This document shows positions 37,251 to 46,485 of a stretch of DNA of 64,000 nt, in pieces. The translations under genes and the position numbers were made by a program. Origin of the DNA: FEB-22 sp003105195 (GTDB lineage Bacteria; Pseudomonadota; Alphaproteobacteria; Rhizobiales; Xanthobacteraceae); the NCBI GenBank assembly GCA_027493405.1, contig JAOSKV010000001.1, positions 932,855 through 996,854 on the forward strand, read 5' to 3'. Under the pieces are notes generated by a model. It was not told the DNA's origin. It searched no databases and worked only from the letters and a program-made list of their open reading frames with translations. Positions within the stretch are counted from its first letter, which is position 1. Each line of letters begins with the position of its first letter.

Positions 37251-38608
37251 ATGGATACCTTGGTCAGGATCGGCTGCGCGGCCGGCTTCGCGGGCGACCG
37301 CGCCGACGCCTCGCTGCCGATCATCACCGAGCTCGCGCGCCACGGCGGGCCGCGCGTCCTGATGTTCGAGACGCTCGCCGAGCGCACGCTGGCGCTGTGC
37401 CAGCTCGAGAAGCGGCACGATTCCACGCGCGGCTACAGCCCGGCGCTCGCGCGCATGCTGCCGGTCGCGCTCGGCCCCGCTCTCTCGGCCGGCATCCGCA
37501 TCGTCGGGAATTTCGGCGGCGCCAATCCGGCGGGCGCGGCGCGGCGCATCGCCGAATGGGCGCAGGCCGCCGGCTTTCCGGCCGCGCGCATCGCCGTGGT
37601 CGAGGGCGACGACCTCACGGCGAGCATCGCGCGCGAGGAGCTCGCCGCCCGCGAGACCGGGGGCGCGCTGCTGGCCGGCCCGGGCGAGATCGTCGCCGCC
37701 AATGTCTATCTCGGCGCGGAGGGGATCGCGCGGGCGCTCGACGCCGGCGCCGACATCGTGGTGACGGGACGCGTCGCCGATCCCTCGCTGGCGCTCGGCC
37801 CCTGGTGCATGCCCATGGCTGGGCCTGGGACGACTGGGCGCGGCTCGCCGACGGCACGCTCGCGGGGCATCTTCTCGAATGCGGTGCCCAGGTCACGGGC
37901 GGCTATTTCGCCGACCCCGGCGTGAAGGACGTGCCCGGCTTCGACGAGGTCGGCTATCCGATCGTCGAGATCGCGGCGAGCGGCGCGATGGTGGTGACCA
38001 AGCCGGCCGGCACCGGCGGCCTGGTCGACCGCCGCACCGTCACCGAGCAGATCCTCTACGAGGTCCACGACCCCGCCGCCTATGTGACCCCCGACGTGGT
38101 GCTCGACGTCACCGGAGTCGGGCTCGCGACCGACGGACCGGACCGCGTCCGCGTCGCGGGCGCCGCCGGCAAGCCGCGCCCCGCCACCCTGAAAGCGACC
38201 GTGTTCCTGGAAAGCGGCCTCCTCGGCGAGGCCGAGATCTCCTATGCGGGCCCGAACGCGCGCGCGCGCGCGCGCCTCGCCGGCGAGACGGTCGCCGAGC
38301 GTCTGCGCAAGCGGGCGCCGGAGCTTGCGCTGCGCATCGACCTGATCGGCGTCGACAGCGTCTTCGGCAACCTCGCGGCCGCGGCGGAAGCCGATCCGCC
38401 CGAGGTGCGCCTGCGCGTCGCCGCCCAGGACCGGGACCGCGCGCGCGTGGAACTGATGCTGAACGAGGTCGAGGCGCTTTACTGTGCGGGCCCCGCCGGC
38501 GGGGCCGGCGTGCGCCGGCACCTCACGCCGCGGCTCGCCAGCGCCTCCTGCCTGATCGAGCGCGAGCGGGTCGCGCCGCGCGTCTGGTTCGTGGGAGACG
38601 CGCCGTGA
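37251..38608 (+). CDS. AtuA-family (acyclic terpene utilisation) protein, frame broken
   Basis: The first part (37251 to about 37800) has DTLVRIGCAAGFAGDRADAS, GPALSAGIRIVGNFGGANP and VVTGRVADPSLALGP. The family then expects LxHxxGWxxDDWxRLAxGTLAGHLLECG, and exactly this follows in the next frame (VHAHGWAWDDWARLADGTLA, ECGAQVTGGYFADPG) to the TGA at 38606-38608. One C seems to be missing from the run at 37799-37802. The family is named from Pseudomonas citronellol/geraniol catabolism, but the reaction is unclear. It overlaps the next gene as GTGA. Confidence 0.85.
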
Positions 38609-38967
38609 GCCGCGGCGTCGAGGTCGAGCTCTATCGCCTCGCCCATGCCCGCACCGGCGACAAGGGCAACCGGCTCAACATCGCGGTGGTGTGTCGCGCC
38701 CCCGCGTACTACCCGGTGCTCGCCGCGGAGCTCACCGCCGAGCGCGTCGCGCGGCTGTTCGCGCCGCGCAAGCCCGGCCACGTGGTGCGCCACGACCTGC
38801 CGAAGCTCATGGCCTTCAATTTCGTGCTCGACGACGTGCTGGAGGGCGGCGTGAACCAGAGCCTCGGCCACGACGGCCACGGCAAGTCGCTCTCCTACTT
38901 CCTCTTGACCGCGCGGATCCGCGTCGACCCGGCCCTGCTCGCTGCCGGCGATGTCACGACGGCGTGA
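38605..38967 (+). CDS. AtuA-associated small protein (ferredoxin-like fold domain)
   Basis: 120 aa, GTG start inside the AtuA stop. Sequence LYRLAHARTGDKGNRLNIAV, then LFAPRKPGHVVRHDLPKLMA and VNQSLGHDGHGKSLSYFL matches the domain fused to, or encoded next to, AtuA proteins (RTGDKGxxxNI signature). Probably a subunit of the same enzyme; activity unknown. The 4-nt overlap indicates translational coupling. Confidence 0.85.
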   Translation: MSRGVEVELYRLAHARTGDKGNRLNIAVVCRAPAYYPVLAAELTAERVARLFAPRKPGHVVRHDLPKLMAFNFVLDDVLEGGVNQSLGHDGHGKSLSYFLLTARIRVDPALLAAGDVTTA

Positions 38968-39019
38968 CGCGCGCACGCTCGGCTCGGCATCGGGACTGCC
39001 TGAGAGGGAGCGGACCCGC

Positions 39020-41287
39020 TCAAGCCCGCTTGTTCCCTACCCGCCCGAACTTGTTCGAGCGCGGGAAGCCCTTGGGCGCCAGCCTTCCCGCATCGGCGCG
39101 GTTGCCGCGCCAGTCGGCGAGCTCCTTCAGCGAGAGCGAGAAGGCGCGGCCCGCCGCGTCCAGCCAGGTGAGGCCGTCCGCGCCCTTGAAGGTCGTCACG
39201 TCGGAGAGCCCGCCGTCCTTGTAGCGCTGCAGACGCACGCCGGCCCCGCGCGCCATCTCGGGCACCTGCTCGAGCGGGAACACCAGCATCTTGCGGTTCT
39301 CGCCGATCGCCGCGACCTGCTCGCCGTCGACCGGCGCGAGCGCACGCGCCTCGTCCGGCGCCTTGACGTTGAGCACCTGCTTGCCCTTGCGGGTGGTCCC
39401 CAGGCATTCGTCCTCGGCCACCACGAAGCCGCGCCCCTCGTGGCTCGCCACCAGGAACTTGCGGCCGCCCTGGAACGGCAAGGCCGCGACGATGTCGGCT
39501 TCCTGCTCGAGGTCGAAGAACAGCCGCACCGGCTCGCCGTGCCCGCGGCCGCCCGGCAGCTTGGCGGCATCGAGCGTGTAGAAGCGGCCGTTGGTCGCGA
39601 AGAACAGGAGCTTCGAGGTCGTCTCCGCGAAGAACGCGAAGCGCAGCCGGTCGTCCGCCTTGAAGGCGAGACCCGACACGTCCTCGACATGGCCGCGCAG
39701 TGCGCGCACCCAGCCCTTGTCGGAGACCACGACCGTGACCGGCTCGCGCTCGACCAAGGCCTCCTCGATCGCGGCGAGGTCGTGCTCGGGCGCCTCGGCG
39801 AAGCTGGTGCGGCGCTTGCCGAGCGGCGTCTTCGGGCCGAAGGTCGCCTTCACGGCCCTGATCTGGTCGCCGACCGCCTTCCACTGCTGCTTCTCGGACC
39901 CGGTCAGCTCCTCGAGCGCTTTCTTCTCGCCGCGCAGCGCCTTGTCCTCCCGGCGGATCTCCATCTCCTCGAGCCGCCGGAGGTTGCGCAGCCGCATGTT
40001 GAGGATCGCGTCCGCCTGCACCTCGGAGAGCCGGAAGGTCCTGATCAGGACCGGCTTCGGCTCGTCCTCGTGGCGGATGATCTTGATCACCTTGTCGAGA
40101 TTGAGATAGGCGACCAGGTAGCCGCCGAGCACCTCGAGACGGTGCTCGATCTGCTTCAGCCGATGGCGCGAGCGACGCAGCAGCACGTCGCGGCGGTGGT
40201 CGAGCCATTCGCGCAGCGCCTCGGCGAGGCCGATCACCTGCGGGACGCGCCCGCTTTTGACCAGCACGTTCATGTTGAAGCCGATGCGGCTCTCGAGCTC
40301 CGTGGTCCGGAACAGGCTCTCCATCAGGAGCTCGGCCTCCACGGTGCCGGCGCGGGGTTCGAGCACCAGGCGGATGTCCTCGGCCGACTCGTCGCGCACG
40401 TCGGCGAGCAGCGGCAGCTTCTTCTCGTTGAGCAGCTCGGCGATGCGCTCGACCAGGCGCGACTTCTGCACCAGCCAGGGGATCTCGGTGACCACGACCA
40501 CGTAGCGGCCGCGCCCGAGATCCTCCTTGTGCCAGCGTGCCCGCACCCGGAAGCCGCCGCGGCCGGTCGTGTAGGCCTCGGCGATGCTCTCGCGCGTATC
40601 GACGACCACGCCGCCGGTCGGGAAGTCCGGGCCGGGCACGAACTTCAGCAGGTTGCGGCTCTTGGTGTTGGGATGATCGATCAGGTGCAGGGCCGCGTCG
40701 CACAGCTCCGCCGCGTTGTGCGGCGGAATCGAGGTCGCCATGCCGACCGCGATGCCCTGCGCGCCGTTCGCGAGCAGGTTCGGGAAGGCGGCCGGCAGCA
40801 CGACCGGCTCCTCCGAGGTACCGTCGTAGTTCGCGCGGAAGTCGACCGCGTCCTCGTCGATGCCGTCGAGCAGCAGGCGCGCGACCTCGGTCATGCGCGC
40901 CTCGGTGTAGCGGTAGGCCGCGGCATTGTCGCCGTCGACATTGCCGAAGTTGCCCTGCCCGTCCACCAGCGGATAGCGCGAGGCGAAGTCCTGCGCGAGC
41001 CGCACCAGCGCGTCGTAGATCGCCTGGTCGCCGTGCGGATGGAAGTTGCCCATCACGTCGCCGACGATCTTGGCGGATTTCTTGAAGGTGGTGCCGGGAT
41101 CGAGCCGCAACAGCCGCATGCCGTAGAGGATGCGGCGGTGCACCGGCTTGAGGCCGTCGCGCGCATCGGGCAGCGCCCGGTGCATGATGGTGGAGAGCGC
41201 GTAGGCGAGATAGCGCTCCTCGAGCGCCTCGCGCAGCGCGATCTCGTGGATCTCGCCCGGATCGGGGGGAATCAGTTGCTTGCCCAT
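39020..41287 (-). CDS. parC: DNA topoisomerase IV subunit A
   Basis: 755 aa, normal for alphaproteobacterial ParC. Seen: YLAYALSTIMHRALPDARDG, RRILYGMRLLRLDPG, FHPHGDQAIYDALVRLAQ and the catalytic Tyr in AAAYRYTEARM. It ends in a shorter beta-propeller domain. ParC is told from GyrA by length, no GyrA box seen, and genomic place near recO-era. With ParE it decatenates daughter chromosomes. An alternative open frame on the other strand is a codon-bias shadow. Confidence 0.96.
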   Translation of the reverse strand: MGKQLIPPDPGEIHEIALREALEERYLAYALSTIMHRALPDARDGLKPVHRRILYGMRLLRLDPGTTFKKSAKIVGDVMGNFHPHGDQAIYDALVRLAQDFASRYPLVDGQGNFGNVDGDNAAAYRYTEARMTEVARLLLDGIDEDAVDFRANYDGTSEEPVVLPAAFPNLLANGAQGIAVGMATSIPPHNAAELCDAALHLIDHPNTKSRNLLKFVPGPDFPTGGVVVDTRESIAEAYTTGRGGFRVRARWHKEDLGRGRYVVVVTEIPWLVQKSRLVERIAELLNEKKLPLLADVRDESAEDIRLVLEPRAGTVEAELLMESLFRTTELESRIGFNMNVLVKSGRVPQVIGLAEALREWLDHRRDVLLRRSRHRLKQIEHRLEVLGGYLVAYLNLDKVIKIIRHEDEPKPVLIRTFRLSEVQADAILNMRLRNLRRLEEMEIRREDKALRGEKKALEELTGSEKQQWKAVGDQIRAVKATFGPKTPLGKRRTSFAEAPEHDLAAIEEALVEREPVTVVVSDKGWVRALRGHVEDVSGLAFKADDRLRFAFFAETTSKLLFFATNGRFYTLDAAKLPGGRGHGEPVRLFFDLEQEADIVAALPFQGGRKFLVASHEGRGFVVAEDECLGTTRKGKQVLNVKAPDEARALAPVDGEQVAAIGENRKMLVFPLEQVPEMARGAGVRLQRYKDGGLSDVTTFKGADGLTWLDAAGRAFSLSLKELADWRGNRADAGRLAPKGFPRSNKFGRVGNKRA

Positions 41288-41611
41288 GGCGGATCACTAA
41301 CGCCATTTCGGACCGGAGGGAATCGCGGCGATCCGGGCAATCGTCGACGAATTGTCCTGGATTTCGCGCCGCGGCCGCCGGGATGAACCGGAAATGAACA
41401 AGTCGGCCACGAACTGTCCGTATTCATTTGATTAAGCTCAACATCAGGGCAGCGTGGGAGATGCAGACTTGCTTTGCTATCGTCAGGTCACGGCCCCGAC
41501 GATCACGCTGGTGGGAAAAGCGGTCGATGTCCGGAGCTTTCCGTGTGCGGAGAGCTGTGGGGACCGACCGGTCGTTTCGAGCCAAGTCCAATGTTGAAGA
41601 GGAGAACTGAT
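41288..41611. other. Divergent intergenic region between parC and a small exported protein gene
   Basis: 324 nt without a gene I can support. It should hold the parC promoter (minus) and that of the small gene (plus). The plus-strand gene has AGAGGAG 7 nt before its ATG. No operator or hairpin stands out. Confidence 0.45.
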
Positions 41612-41878
41612 ATGCGTGCATTGATCCTTGCAGCGCTGCTCGCCATGGGTGTCGGTCTCGCCGGTGCGCCCGTCGCGTCGGCCGCCCCCGTGAACGGCGC
41701 CGCGATCGGCTCGGCGGCCGATGCCGCCAACCTGGCCGAGCAGGTGCAGTGGCACAGCCGCCGTCGCAGCTGGCGCCACCGCCATGGCCACTGGCGCTGG
41801 GGCAGCTATCACCGTCCGCGCATCATCTGCCGCCACGACCGTTGGTCCACCGGCCGCCGCTGCTGGCGCCGGTGGTAA
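41612..41878 (+). CDS. Small exported protein rich in His, Arg and Trp
   Basis: 88 aa. Signal peptide MRALILAALLAMGVGLAGAPVA with cleavage near ASA, an acidic/Ala linker (ADAANLAEQVQWH), then a dense basic-aromatic tail: RRRSWRHRHGHWRWGSYHR with a Cys pair further on (IICRHDRW, GRRCWRRW). Similar short exported proteins are common in Bradyrhizobium-like genomes. Metal or nucleic-acid binding is possible, but no function is assigned. Confidence 0.75.
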   Translation: MRALILAALLAMGVGLAGAPVASAAPVNGAAIGSAADAANLAEQVQWHSRRRSWRHRHGHWRWGSYHRPRIICRHDRWSTGRRCWRRW

Positions 41879-41917
41879 TCCGCGCCTGACGCGCCCCACA
41901 CGGCTTGCGGAACTTCT

Positions 41918-41945
41918 CGGGCCGGCCGCCGCAGGCGCCGGCCCG
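41918..41945. terminator. Hairpin between convergent genes
   Basis: CGGGCCGGC (41918-41926) and GCCGGCCCG (41937-41945) form a 9-bp stem with a 10-nt loop between the small exported gene and recO, which converge. No clear U tract on either side. Confidence 0.4.
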
Positions 41946-41962
41946 AACCGTTTGCGACCCCG

Positions 41963-42712
41963 TCAGCCGGCCGAGGCCGCCCGTGCCGGAAGGCCGAGAG
42001 CCGCTGCAATGAACCGCTCGCGCGCGTCCGGCAGCAGCAGGCCGCGCGGCTCGAGCACCCGGTGCGCCAGGAAATAGCCCGTGAGCGCGAGCGCATCCGC
42101 GATCTCCTCGCGCGCCGGCGAGGCGGCGCTCGCGCCCTCGCGCAGGAAGAACGGCAGACGCAGCAGCCGGTCCCGCCACGGCGCGCCCGCCGCCTGCGAG
42201 ACCGCCCGGCCCGACTTCGGCGAGACATAGACGAGGTCCGTGCGCGCGCCCGTGGCCGCGCACTGGTCGAGCTCGAGGCCGAAGCCGAGCTCGCCCAGCA
42301 ACTGCAGCTCGAACCGCGCGGTGAGCGCGGCCGCGAGGACCGGCTCGGCCACGTGGTCGAGGATCGCCTCCAGCATGTCGTGCGCGGTCCGGTGCGGATC
42401 GCGCTCCGGCAGGAGCCGGCAGAGCGCCGCCAGATGGGTGACCCCGAACACCGCGTGCGCCTGCGCGAGCAGGCCCGCCGCGCGCAGCTTCAGGCCCTCG
42501 ACCGCATAGACGCCGAGGTGCTCGTCGAGCCGCGCCCGCCAGGTGACCCGCACGCCGTTGCCCGGCTGCAGCACCGGCCGCAGGCGCGCGCCCGCGCCGC
42601 CGCGCGCAAGGCCGAGATGGCGCCCGTGCTCCCGCGTCAGCACCTCGAGGATGGCGTTCGCCTCCCCGTGGCGCCGCACGCCGAGCACGATCCCCTCGTC
42701 GGTCCATTCCAT
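41963..42712 (-). CDS. recO: DNA repair protein RecO
   Basis: 249 aa. N-terminal OB fold MEWTDEGIVLGVRRHGEANA, LARGGAGARLRPVLQPGN, then a helical domain with TARFELQLLGELGFGLELDQC and the usual zinc site reduced to a single Cys (CAATGA...YVSPKSG), as in many alphaproteobacteria. RecO loads RecA on SSB-coated DNA with RecR. It follows the era-adjacent gene on the minus strand, 38 nt after that stop. Confidence 0.93.
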   Translation of the reverse strand: MEWTDEGIVLGVRRHGEANAILEVLTREHGRHLGLARGGAGARLRPVLQPGNGVRVTWRARLDEHLGVYAVEGLKLRAAGLLAQAHAVFGVTHLAALCRLLPERDPHRTAHDMLEAILDHVAEPVLAAALTARFELQLLGELGFGLELDQCAATGARTDLVYVSPKSGRAVSQAAGAPWRDRLLRLPFFLREGASAASPAREEIADALALTGYFLAHRVLEPRGLLLPDARERFIAAALGLPARAASAG

Positions 42713-42750
42713 GGCCGAATCCTAGCAGATCGCCCGGCGCGTGGGCTGGA

Positions 42751-43947
42751 TCATCGTCCCTTGCCGGGCTTTCGCCCCTGCTCGCGTGGCGGGCCCGGCA
42801 TGGCGCCGTCTTCCCGCCGCTTGGTGACGAAGCAGCGGTAATAGGCGGCCTCGGCGCCGCCGCGCCGGCGGGTCGCACAGCGGTCGAAGCGGTGAAGCTC
42901 GTCCTCGAACGCATAATGCAGGTAGGGCGCGATCATGTAGCGGAATTCGCCGTCGGGCGAGCCGCCGAAGCGGTCGATCTCGCCCGCGAGCGTCGGATCC
43001 ATCTCGATCAGCGCCTCGCGCAGGGTCTCGCCCTCGATGATGCTGTCCGGCAGCTGGTCGAAGGGACCGTCGAGATGGTTGTTCACGCGCGCATTGCCGT
43101 CGAACACGCCGATCAGGATCTTCCGCGCGCGGCGATGGTCGCGATAGAACGCGAAGCCGGTGCGCTTGCCGATCAGGATCCGGTCGCGGCGCGCGACCGG
43201 CGTGAAGGCATCGGCGACGCGCGCGGTCTCGTCCAGCACGTAGTGGAAATTCTTCACCCGCGGGTTGTAGACGAGGAAGAAGCGCAGGCCCGACTCGTCG
43301 AACATCGGCCCGATCAGCCGCTCGTGCGACGCCACGGCCCCTTCGGGCGGCTTCACGTCCGAGAGGTCGTTGAGCCGGAACACCACGCTCTTGTCGCGAT
43401 GGGTCACCCGGTAGACCAGCCGCGCGAGCCTCTCGACCGCCACGCCTTGCGTCGCGTCGAGGCGGCGGTAGCGGGTCGGCGTCTCGCCGCGCCAGTCGGC
43501 CATCTCCTCGAAATAGGCGAAGTGCAGCGCGCCGGCGTCGCGGTCGCTGGCGTCGAGCCGGATGTTGCCGCTGTAGTTCACGCCGCCGTGGCTGAAGCCG
43601 AAATAGTAATAGCCCTCGCTCGGATAGACCGTCACCTCGCCGGGCAGGCTCGCGAGCACGAAGGCGAACACCGCCATCGGATCGTCGATCGCGAGCGTCG
43701 TCTCGCGCATCCAGTCCTCGATCTGCGCCTGGTTGGTGGTGAGCCGCGGGCGGTCGGAGGATTGCGCCGATGCGACGACGCTCGGCAGGATCCAAGCCAG
43801 CAATGCGAGACAGAGCCCGTAGGGTGCAATAGGCGCGAAGCGCCGTATTGCACCGTCGGCGCATCCGGCCGCGCTGCCGGTGCAATACGCCGCTGCGCAG
43901 CTATTGCACCCTACAGAGTGCGCCGAGCATGCCACCGTGCCTCGCAT
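42751..43947 (-). CDS. Exported protein of unknown function whose N-terminus is built from a palindromic repeat
   Basis: 398 aa if started at the ATG at 43947, 8 nt after the era stop and behind GGAGG. The hydrophobic signal LCLALLAWILPSVVASAQ is followed by a soluble domain (YPSEGYYYFGFSHGGVNYSG, MFDESGLRFFLVYNPRVKNF, FYRDHRRARKILIGVFDGNA). I know no named family. The first about 45 codons run through the repeat at 43819-43914, giving a Cys-rich leader (CSAHSVGCNSCAAAYCTG). No other good start was found between repeat and signal, so the repeat seems to have replaced the original start. Confidence 0.75.
   Translation of the reverse strand: MRGTVACSAHSVGCNSCAAAYCTGSAAGCADGAIRRFAPIAPYGLCLALLAWILPSVVASAQSSDRPRLTTNQAQIEDWMRETTLAIDDPMAVFAFVLASLPGEVTVYPSEGYYYFGFSHGGVNYSGNIRLDASDRDAGALHFAYFEEMADWRGETPTRYRRLDATQGVAVERLARLVYRVTHRDKSVVFRLNDLSDVKPPEGAVASHERLIGPMFDESGLRFFLVYNPRVKNFHYVLDETARVADAFTPVARRDRILIGKRTGFAFYRDHRRARKILIGVFDGNARVNNHLDGPFDQLPDSIIEGETLREALIEMDPTLAGEIDRFGGSPDGEFRYMIAPYLHYAFEDELHRFDRCATRRRGGAEAAYYRCFVTKRREDGAMPGPPREQGRKPGKGR
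43819..43914. repeat. REP-like nested inverted repeat inside a coding start
   Basis: Outer arms GTAGGGTGCAATAG (43819-43832) and CTATTGCACCCTAC (43901-43914) are perfect. Inner arms CGTATTGCACCG (43844-43855) and CGGTGCAATACG (43878-43889) are perfect too. The pattern resembles repeats of the GTAGGGTGCAATA type known from many proteobacterial genomes. Confidence 0.8.
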
Positions 43948-43955
43948 CGCCTCCG

Positions 43956-44864
43956 CTACTCCTTCGGAAACTCCAGTCCCATCTCGCGGTAGCGCTCGGG
44001 GTCGTCGCCCCAGCCTTCCCGCACCTTCACGAACAGGAACAGGTGCACGGGCTGCTCGATCAGCGCGGCGATCTCCTTGCGCGCCTCGGCGCCGATCGCC
44101 TTGATGGCCTGGCCGCCCTTGCCGAGCACGATCTTCCGCTGGCTCTCGCGCTCGACGAAGATCGTCTGCTCGATCCGCACCGAGCCGTCCGGCTTCTCGG
44201 TCCACATGGTGGTCTCCACCGTGGACTGGTAAGGCAGCTCCTGGTGCAGGCGGTGGTAGAGCTTCTCCCGCGTGATCTCCGCCGCGAGGCTGCGCAGCGG
44301 TGCGTCCGAGATCTGGTCCTCGGGATAGAGCCACGGCCCCGGCGGGACATGCGCGGCGAGCCAGGCCTTGACGGACTCGAGCCCGTCGCCGGTGAGCGCC
44401 GAAACCAGGAACACGGCCGCGAAGGCCGCGCGGTCGTTGAGCGCCTTGACGATCGGCAGCAGCGCCGGCTTCTCGATCAGGTCGACCTTGTTGACGATGG
44501 CGATCTTCGGCTGGCGCACCTCGGCGAGCCCCTGCAGGATCGCCTCCGCCTCCGCGTCGATGCCCTTCTTGGCGTCGATCAGCACGGCGACCAGGTCGGC
44601 ATCGTGCGCGCCGCCCCAGGCGGTCGTCACCATGGCGCGGTCGAGCCGCCGGCGCGGCCGGAAGATCCCGGGCGTGTCGACGAAGATCAGCTGCGCGGCG
44701 CCGACGATGGCGATGCCGCGCACCAGGGCGCGCGTGGTCTGCACCTTGCGGCTGACGATCGTGACCTTGGCGCCGACGATCGCATTGACGAGCGTCGACT
44801 TGCCGACATTGGGCGCGCCGATCAGGGCGACGAAGCCACAGCGCGTACCGGACGCTTCAGCCAT
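43956..44864 (-). CDS. era: GTPase Era
   Basis: 302 aa. G domain: GAPNVGKSTLVNAIVG (G1), T in TTRALVRG (G2), DTPG (G3), NKVD (G4) and SAL (G5). The KH domain follows with EITREKLYHRLHQELPY, IEQTIFVERESQRKIVLGKG and GQAIKAIGAEARKEI. Era binds the 16S rRNA 3' end during 30S assembly. Its start overlaps the rnc stop by 8 nt. Confidence 0.98.
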   Translation of the reverse strand: MAEASGTRCGFVALIGAPNVGKSTLVNAIVGAKVTIVSRKVQTTRALVRGIAIVGAAQLIFVDTPGIFRPRRRLDRAMVTTAWGGAHDADLVAVLIDAKKGIDAEAEAILQGLAEVRQPKIAIVNKVDLIEKPALLPIVKALNDRAAFAAVFLVSALTGDGLESVKAWLAAHVPPGPWLYPEDQISDAPLRSLAAEITREKLYHRLHQELPYQSTVETTMWTEKPDGSVRIEQTIFVERESQRKIVLGKGGQAIKAIGAEARKEIAALIEQPVHLFLFVKVREGWGDDPERYREMGLEFPKE

Positions 44865-45564
44865 CGGAGAACTCCGCCTTCACGCCCTCGCGTACCAGCA
44901 TCGCGGCGGCCGCCGCCTGCTCGGCGGCGCGCTTGGAGCGGCCGCTGCCTTCCGCGGGCACGAGCTCCGCGACGTCCACCGCCACCCGGAACTCCGGCTT
45001 GTGGTGCGGTCCGGTGCGCTCGACCTCGCGATAGGAGGGCGTCGGCAGGCCTTGCGCCTGCGCCCATTCCTGCAGCACCGTCTTGGCGTCGCGCAGCGGC
45101 CGCGGCGGCTTGAGCATCCGCTCCAGCCACAGCCGCTCGACGAATTCGGCCGCCGCCGGATAGCCGCCGTCGAGGAACACGGCGCCGATCAGCGACTCGC
45201 AGACGTCGGCCAGGATCGCGGTGCGGCGGCGCCCGCCGGAGTTCGACTCCGAGGCGCCGAGCCGCACGGCCGCGCCGAGGTCGATCGCGCGCGCGACCTC
45301 CGCGCAGGTCTCCTGGCGCACGAGATCGGCGAGCCGGCGCGACAGCTCGCCTTCGTCCGCCTTGGGATAGGCGCGGAACAGCATGTCGGACACCACCAGG
45401 CCGAGCACGTGGTCGCCGAGGAACTCGAGCCGCTGATAGCTGTCGGCGCGCCCGCGCTTGGCTGCCGAGATGTGGGTCAGCGCCCGGTCGAGCAGCGCCT
45501 TGTCGCGGAAATCGTAACCGATGCGCCTCTCGAGGGCCTCGGTCCGCTTCGGCCTTCGGGTCAT
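44857..45564 (-). CDS. rnc: Ribonuclease III
   Basis: 235 aa. Catalytic signature LEFLGDHVLGLVVSDML, where family members often have LEFLGDRVL (His replaces Arg here); metal ligands also at ADVCESLIGAVFLDGGY. The double-stranded RNA-binding domain has DAKTVLQEWAQAQGLPTPSY, EFRVAVDV and GSGRSKRAAEQAAAAAML. It processes rRNA precursors and dsRNA. The ATGA overlap with lepB and the overlap with era show one transcript. Confidence 0.97.
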   Translation of the reverse strand: MTRRPKRTEALERRIGYDFRDKALLDRALTHISAAKRGRADSYQRLEFLGDHVLGLVVSDMLFRAYPKADEGELSRRLADLVRQETCAEVARAIDLGAAVRLGASESNSGGRRRTAILADVCESLIGAVFLDGGYPAAAEFVERLWLERMLKPPRPLRDAKTVLQEWAQAQGLPTPSYREVERTGPHHKPEFRVAVDVAELVPAEGSGRSKRAAEQAAAAAMLVREGVKAEFSDG

Positions 45565-46316
45565 CTGACGATCGTGAACAGCCTCGACCAGCGCACCACC
45601 CAGGGCCAGCGCCAGACCTTCCAGGCCGCCTCCCCCTCGGCGACCGAGAAGAAGATGATCTCGGCACGGCCGACGAGGTTCTCGAACGGCACGTAGCCGA
45701 CCTGGCTGAGGGCGCGGCTGTCGGTGGAATTGTCGCGGTTGTCGCCCATCATGAAGAAGTGCCCGGGCGGCACCGTGTAGACCGGCGTGTTGTCGTAGTA
45801 GCCGTTCTCCTCGCGGTCGAGCGTGTAATAGGCCGTCCCGTTCGGCAGCGTCTCGCGCCAGCGCCTGATGCGCCGCACCTGGGGGCCGTCCTCCTGGCCG
45901 ACGAAGTCCTCGACCCGCTCGCGCCTCACCGGCTGCCCGTTGATGTGCAGGAGGCCGTCGAGCATCTGGATGCGGTCGCCCGGCAGGCCGATCACGCGCT
46001 TGATGTAGTCGGTGGAGTCGTCGCGCGGCAGCCGGAACACCACCACGTCGCCGCGTTGCGGCTCGGACGCCATGATCCGCCCCGAGAAGATCGGCGGCGA
46101 GAACGGGATCGAGTAGTGGCTGTAGCCGTAGGAATATTTTGAGACGAACAGGTAGTCGCCGACCAGCAGCGTCGCGATCATCGAGCCGGACGGGATGTTG
46201 AAGGGCTGGAACAGGAAGGTCCGGATGATCACCGCGATGATCAGCGCGTGGACGACCACCCGTACGGTTTCGGCAAAGCCGCCTTCCTTCCGATTCTGCT
46301 CGGTCGACACGCGCAT
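45561..46316 (-). CDS. lepB: Signal peptidase I
   Basis: 251 aa from the ATG at 46316; 30 upstream residues are unconserved. One N-terminal membrane helix (VVVHALIIAVIIRTFLF), catalytic Ser in FNIPSGSMIATLLVGDYLF, catalytic Lys in DYIKRVIGLPGDRI, and box E FMMGDNRDNSTDSR. It removes Sec and Tat signal peptides on the periplasmic face. In the standard order acpS-lepB-rnc-era. Confidence 0.97.
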   Translation of the reverse strand: MRVSTEQNRKEGGFAETVRVVVHALIIAVIIRTFLFQPFNIPSGSMIATLLVGDYLFVSKYSYGYSHYSIPFSPPIFSGRIMASEPQRGDVVVFRLPRDDSTDYIKRVIGLPGDRIQMLDGLLHINGQPVRRERVEDFVGQEDGPQVRRIRRWRETLPNGTAYYTLDREENGYYDNTPVYTVPPGHFFMMGDNRDNSTDSRALSQVGYVPFENLVGRAEIIFFSVAEGEAAWKVWRWPWVVRWSRLFTIVR

Positions 46317-46485
46317 CGGCCTTCTGTCTTTTCTGTGAGCTGGCGCCCGCCCGGCGCCCTTGTAGCGGCTGGGCCGACGCCGCGCAATGAAACGGCTTGC
46401 GCCCACATGTCCGAGGCTGCGGGCCGCGGCGCGGATGTCCGGCGCCCCGGGACCGGAGCGAATCGGCCGCGTTCAGGAAAAATTC

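Noticed and set aside
38951..41386. An 811-codon open frame on the plus strand
   Set aside because: It lies exactly antisense to parC, whose catalytic Tyr and domains are intact; codon-bias shadow.
45403..45453. Loss of catalytic function in RNase III because the signature has His instead of Arg (LEFLGDHVL)
   Set aside because: The Glu and Asp metal ligands are intact and this position varies in the family; no evidence for inactivity.
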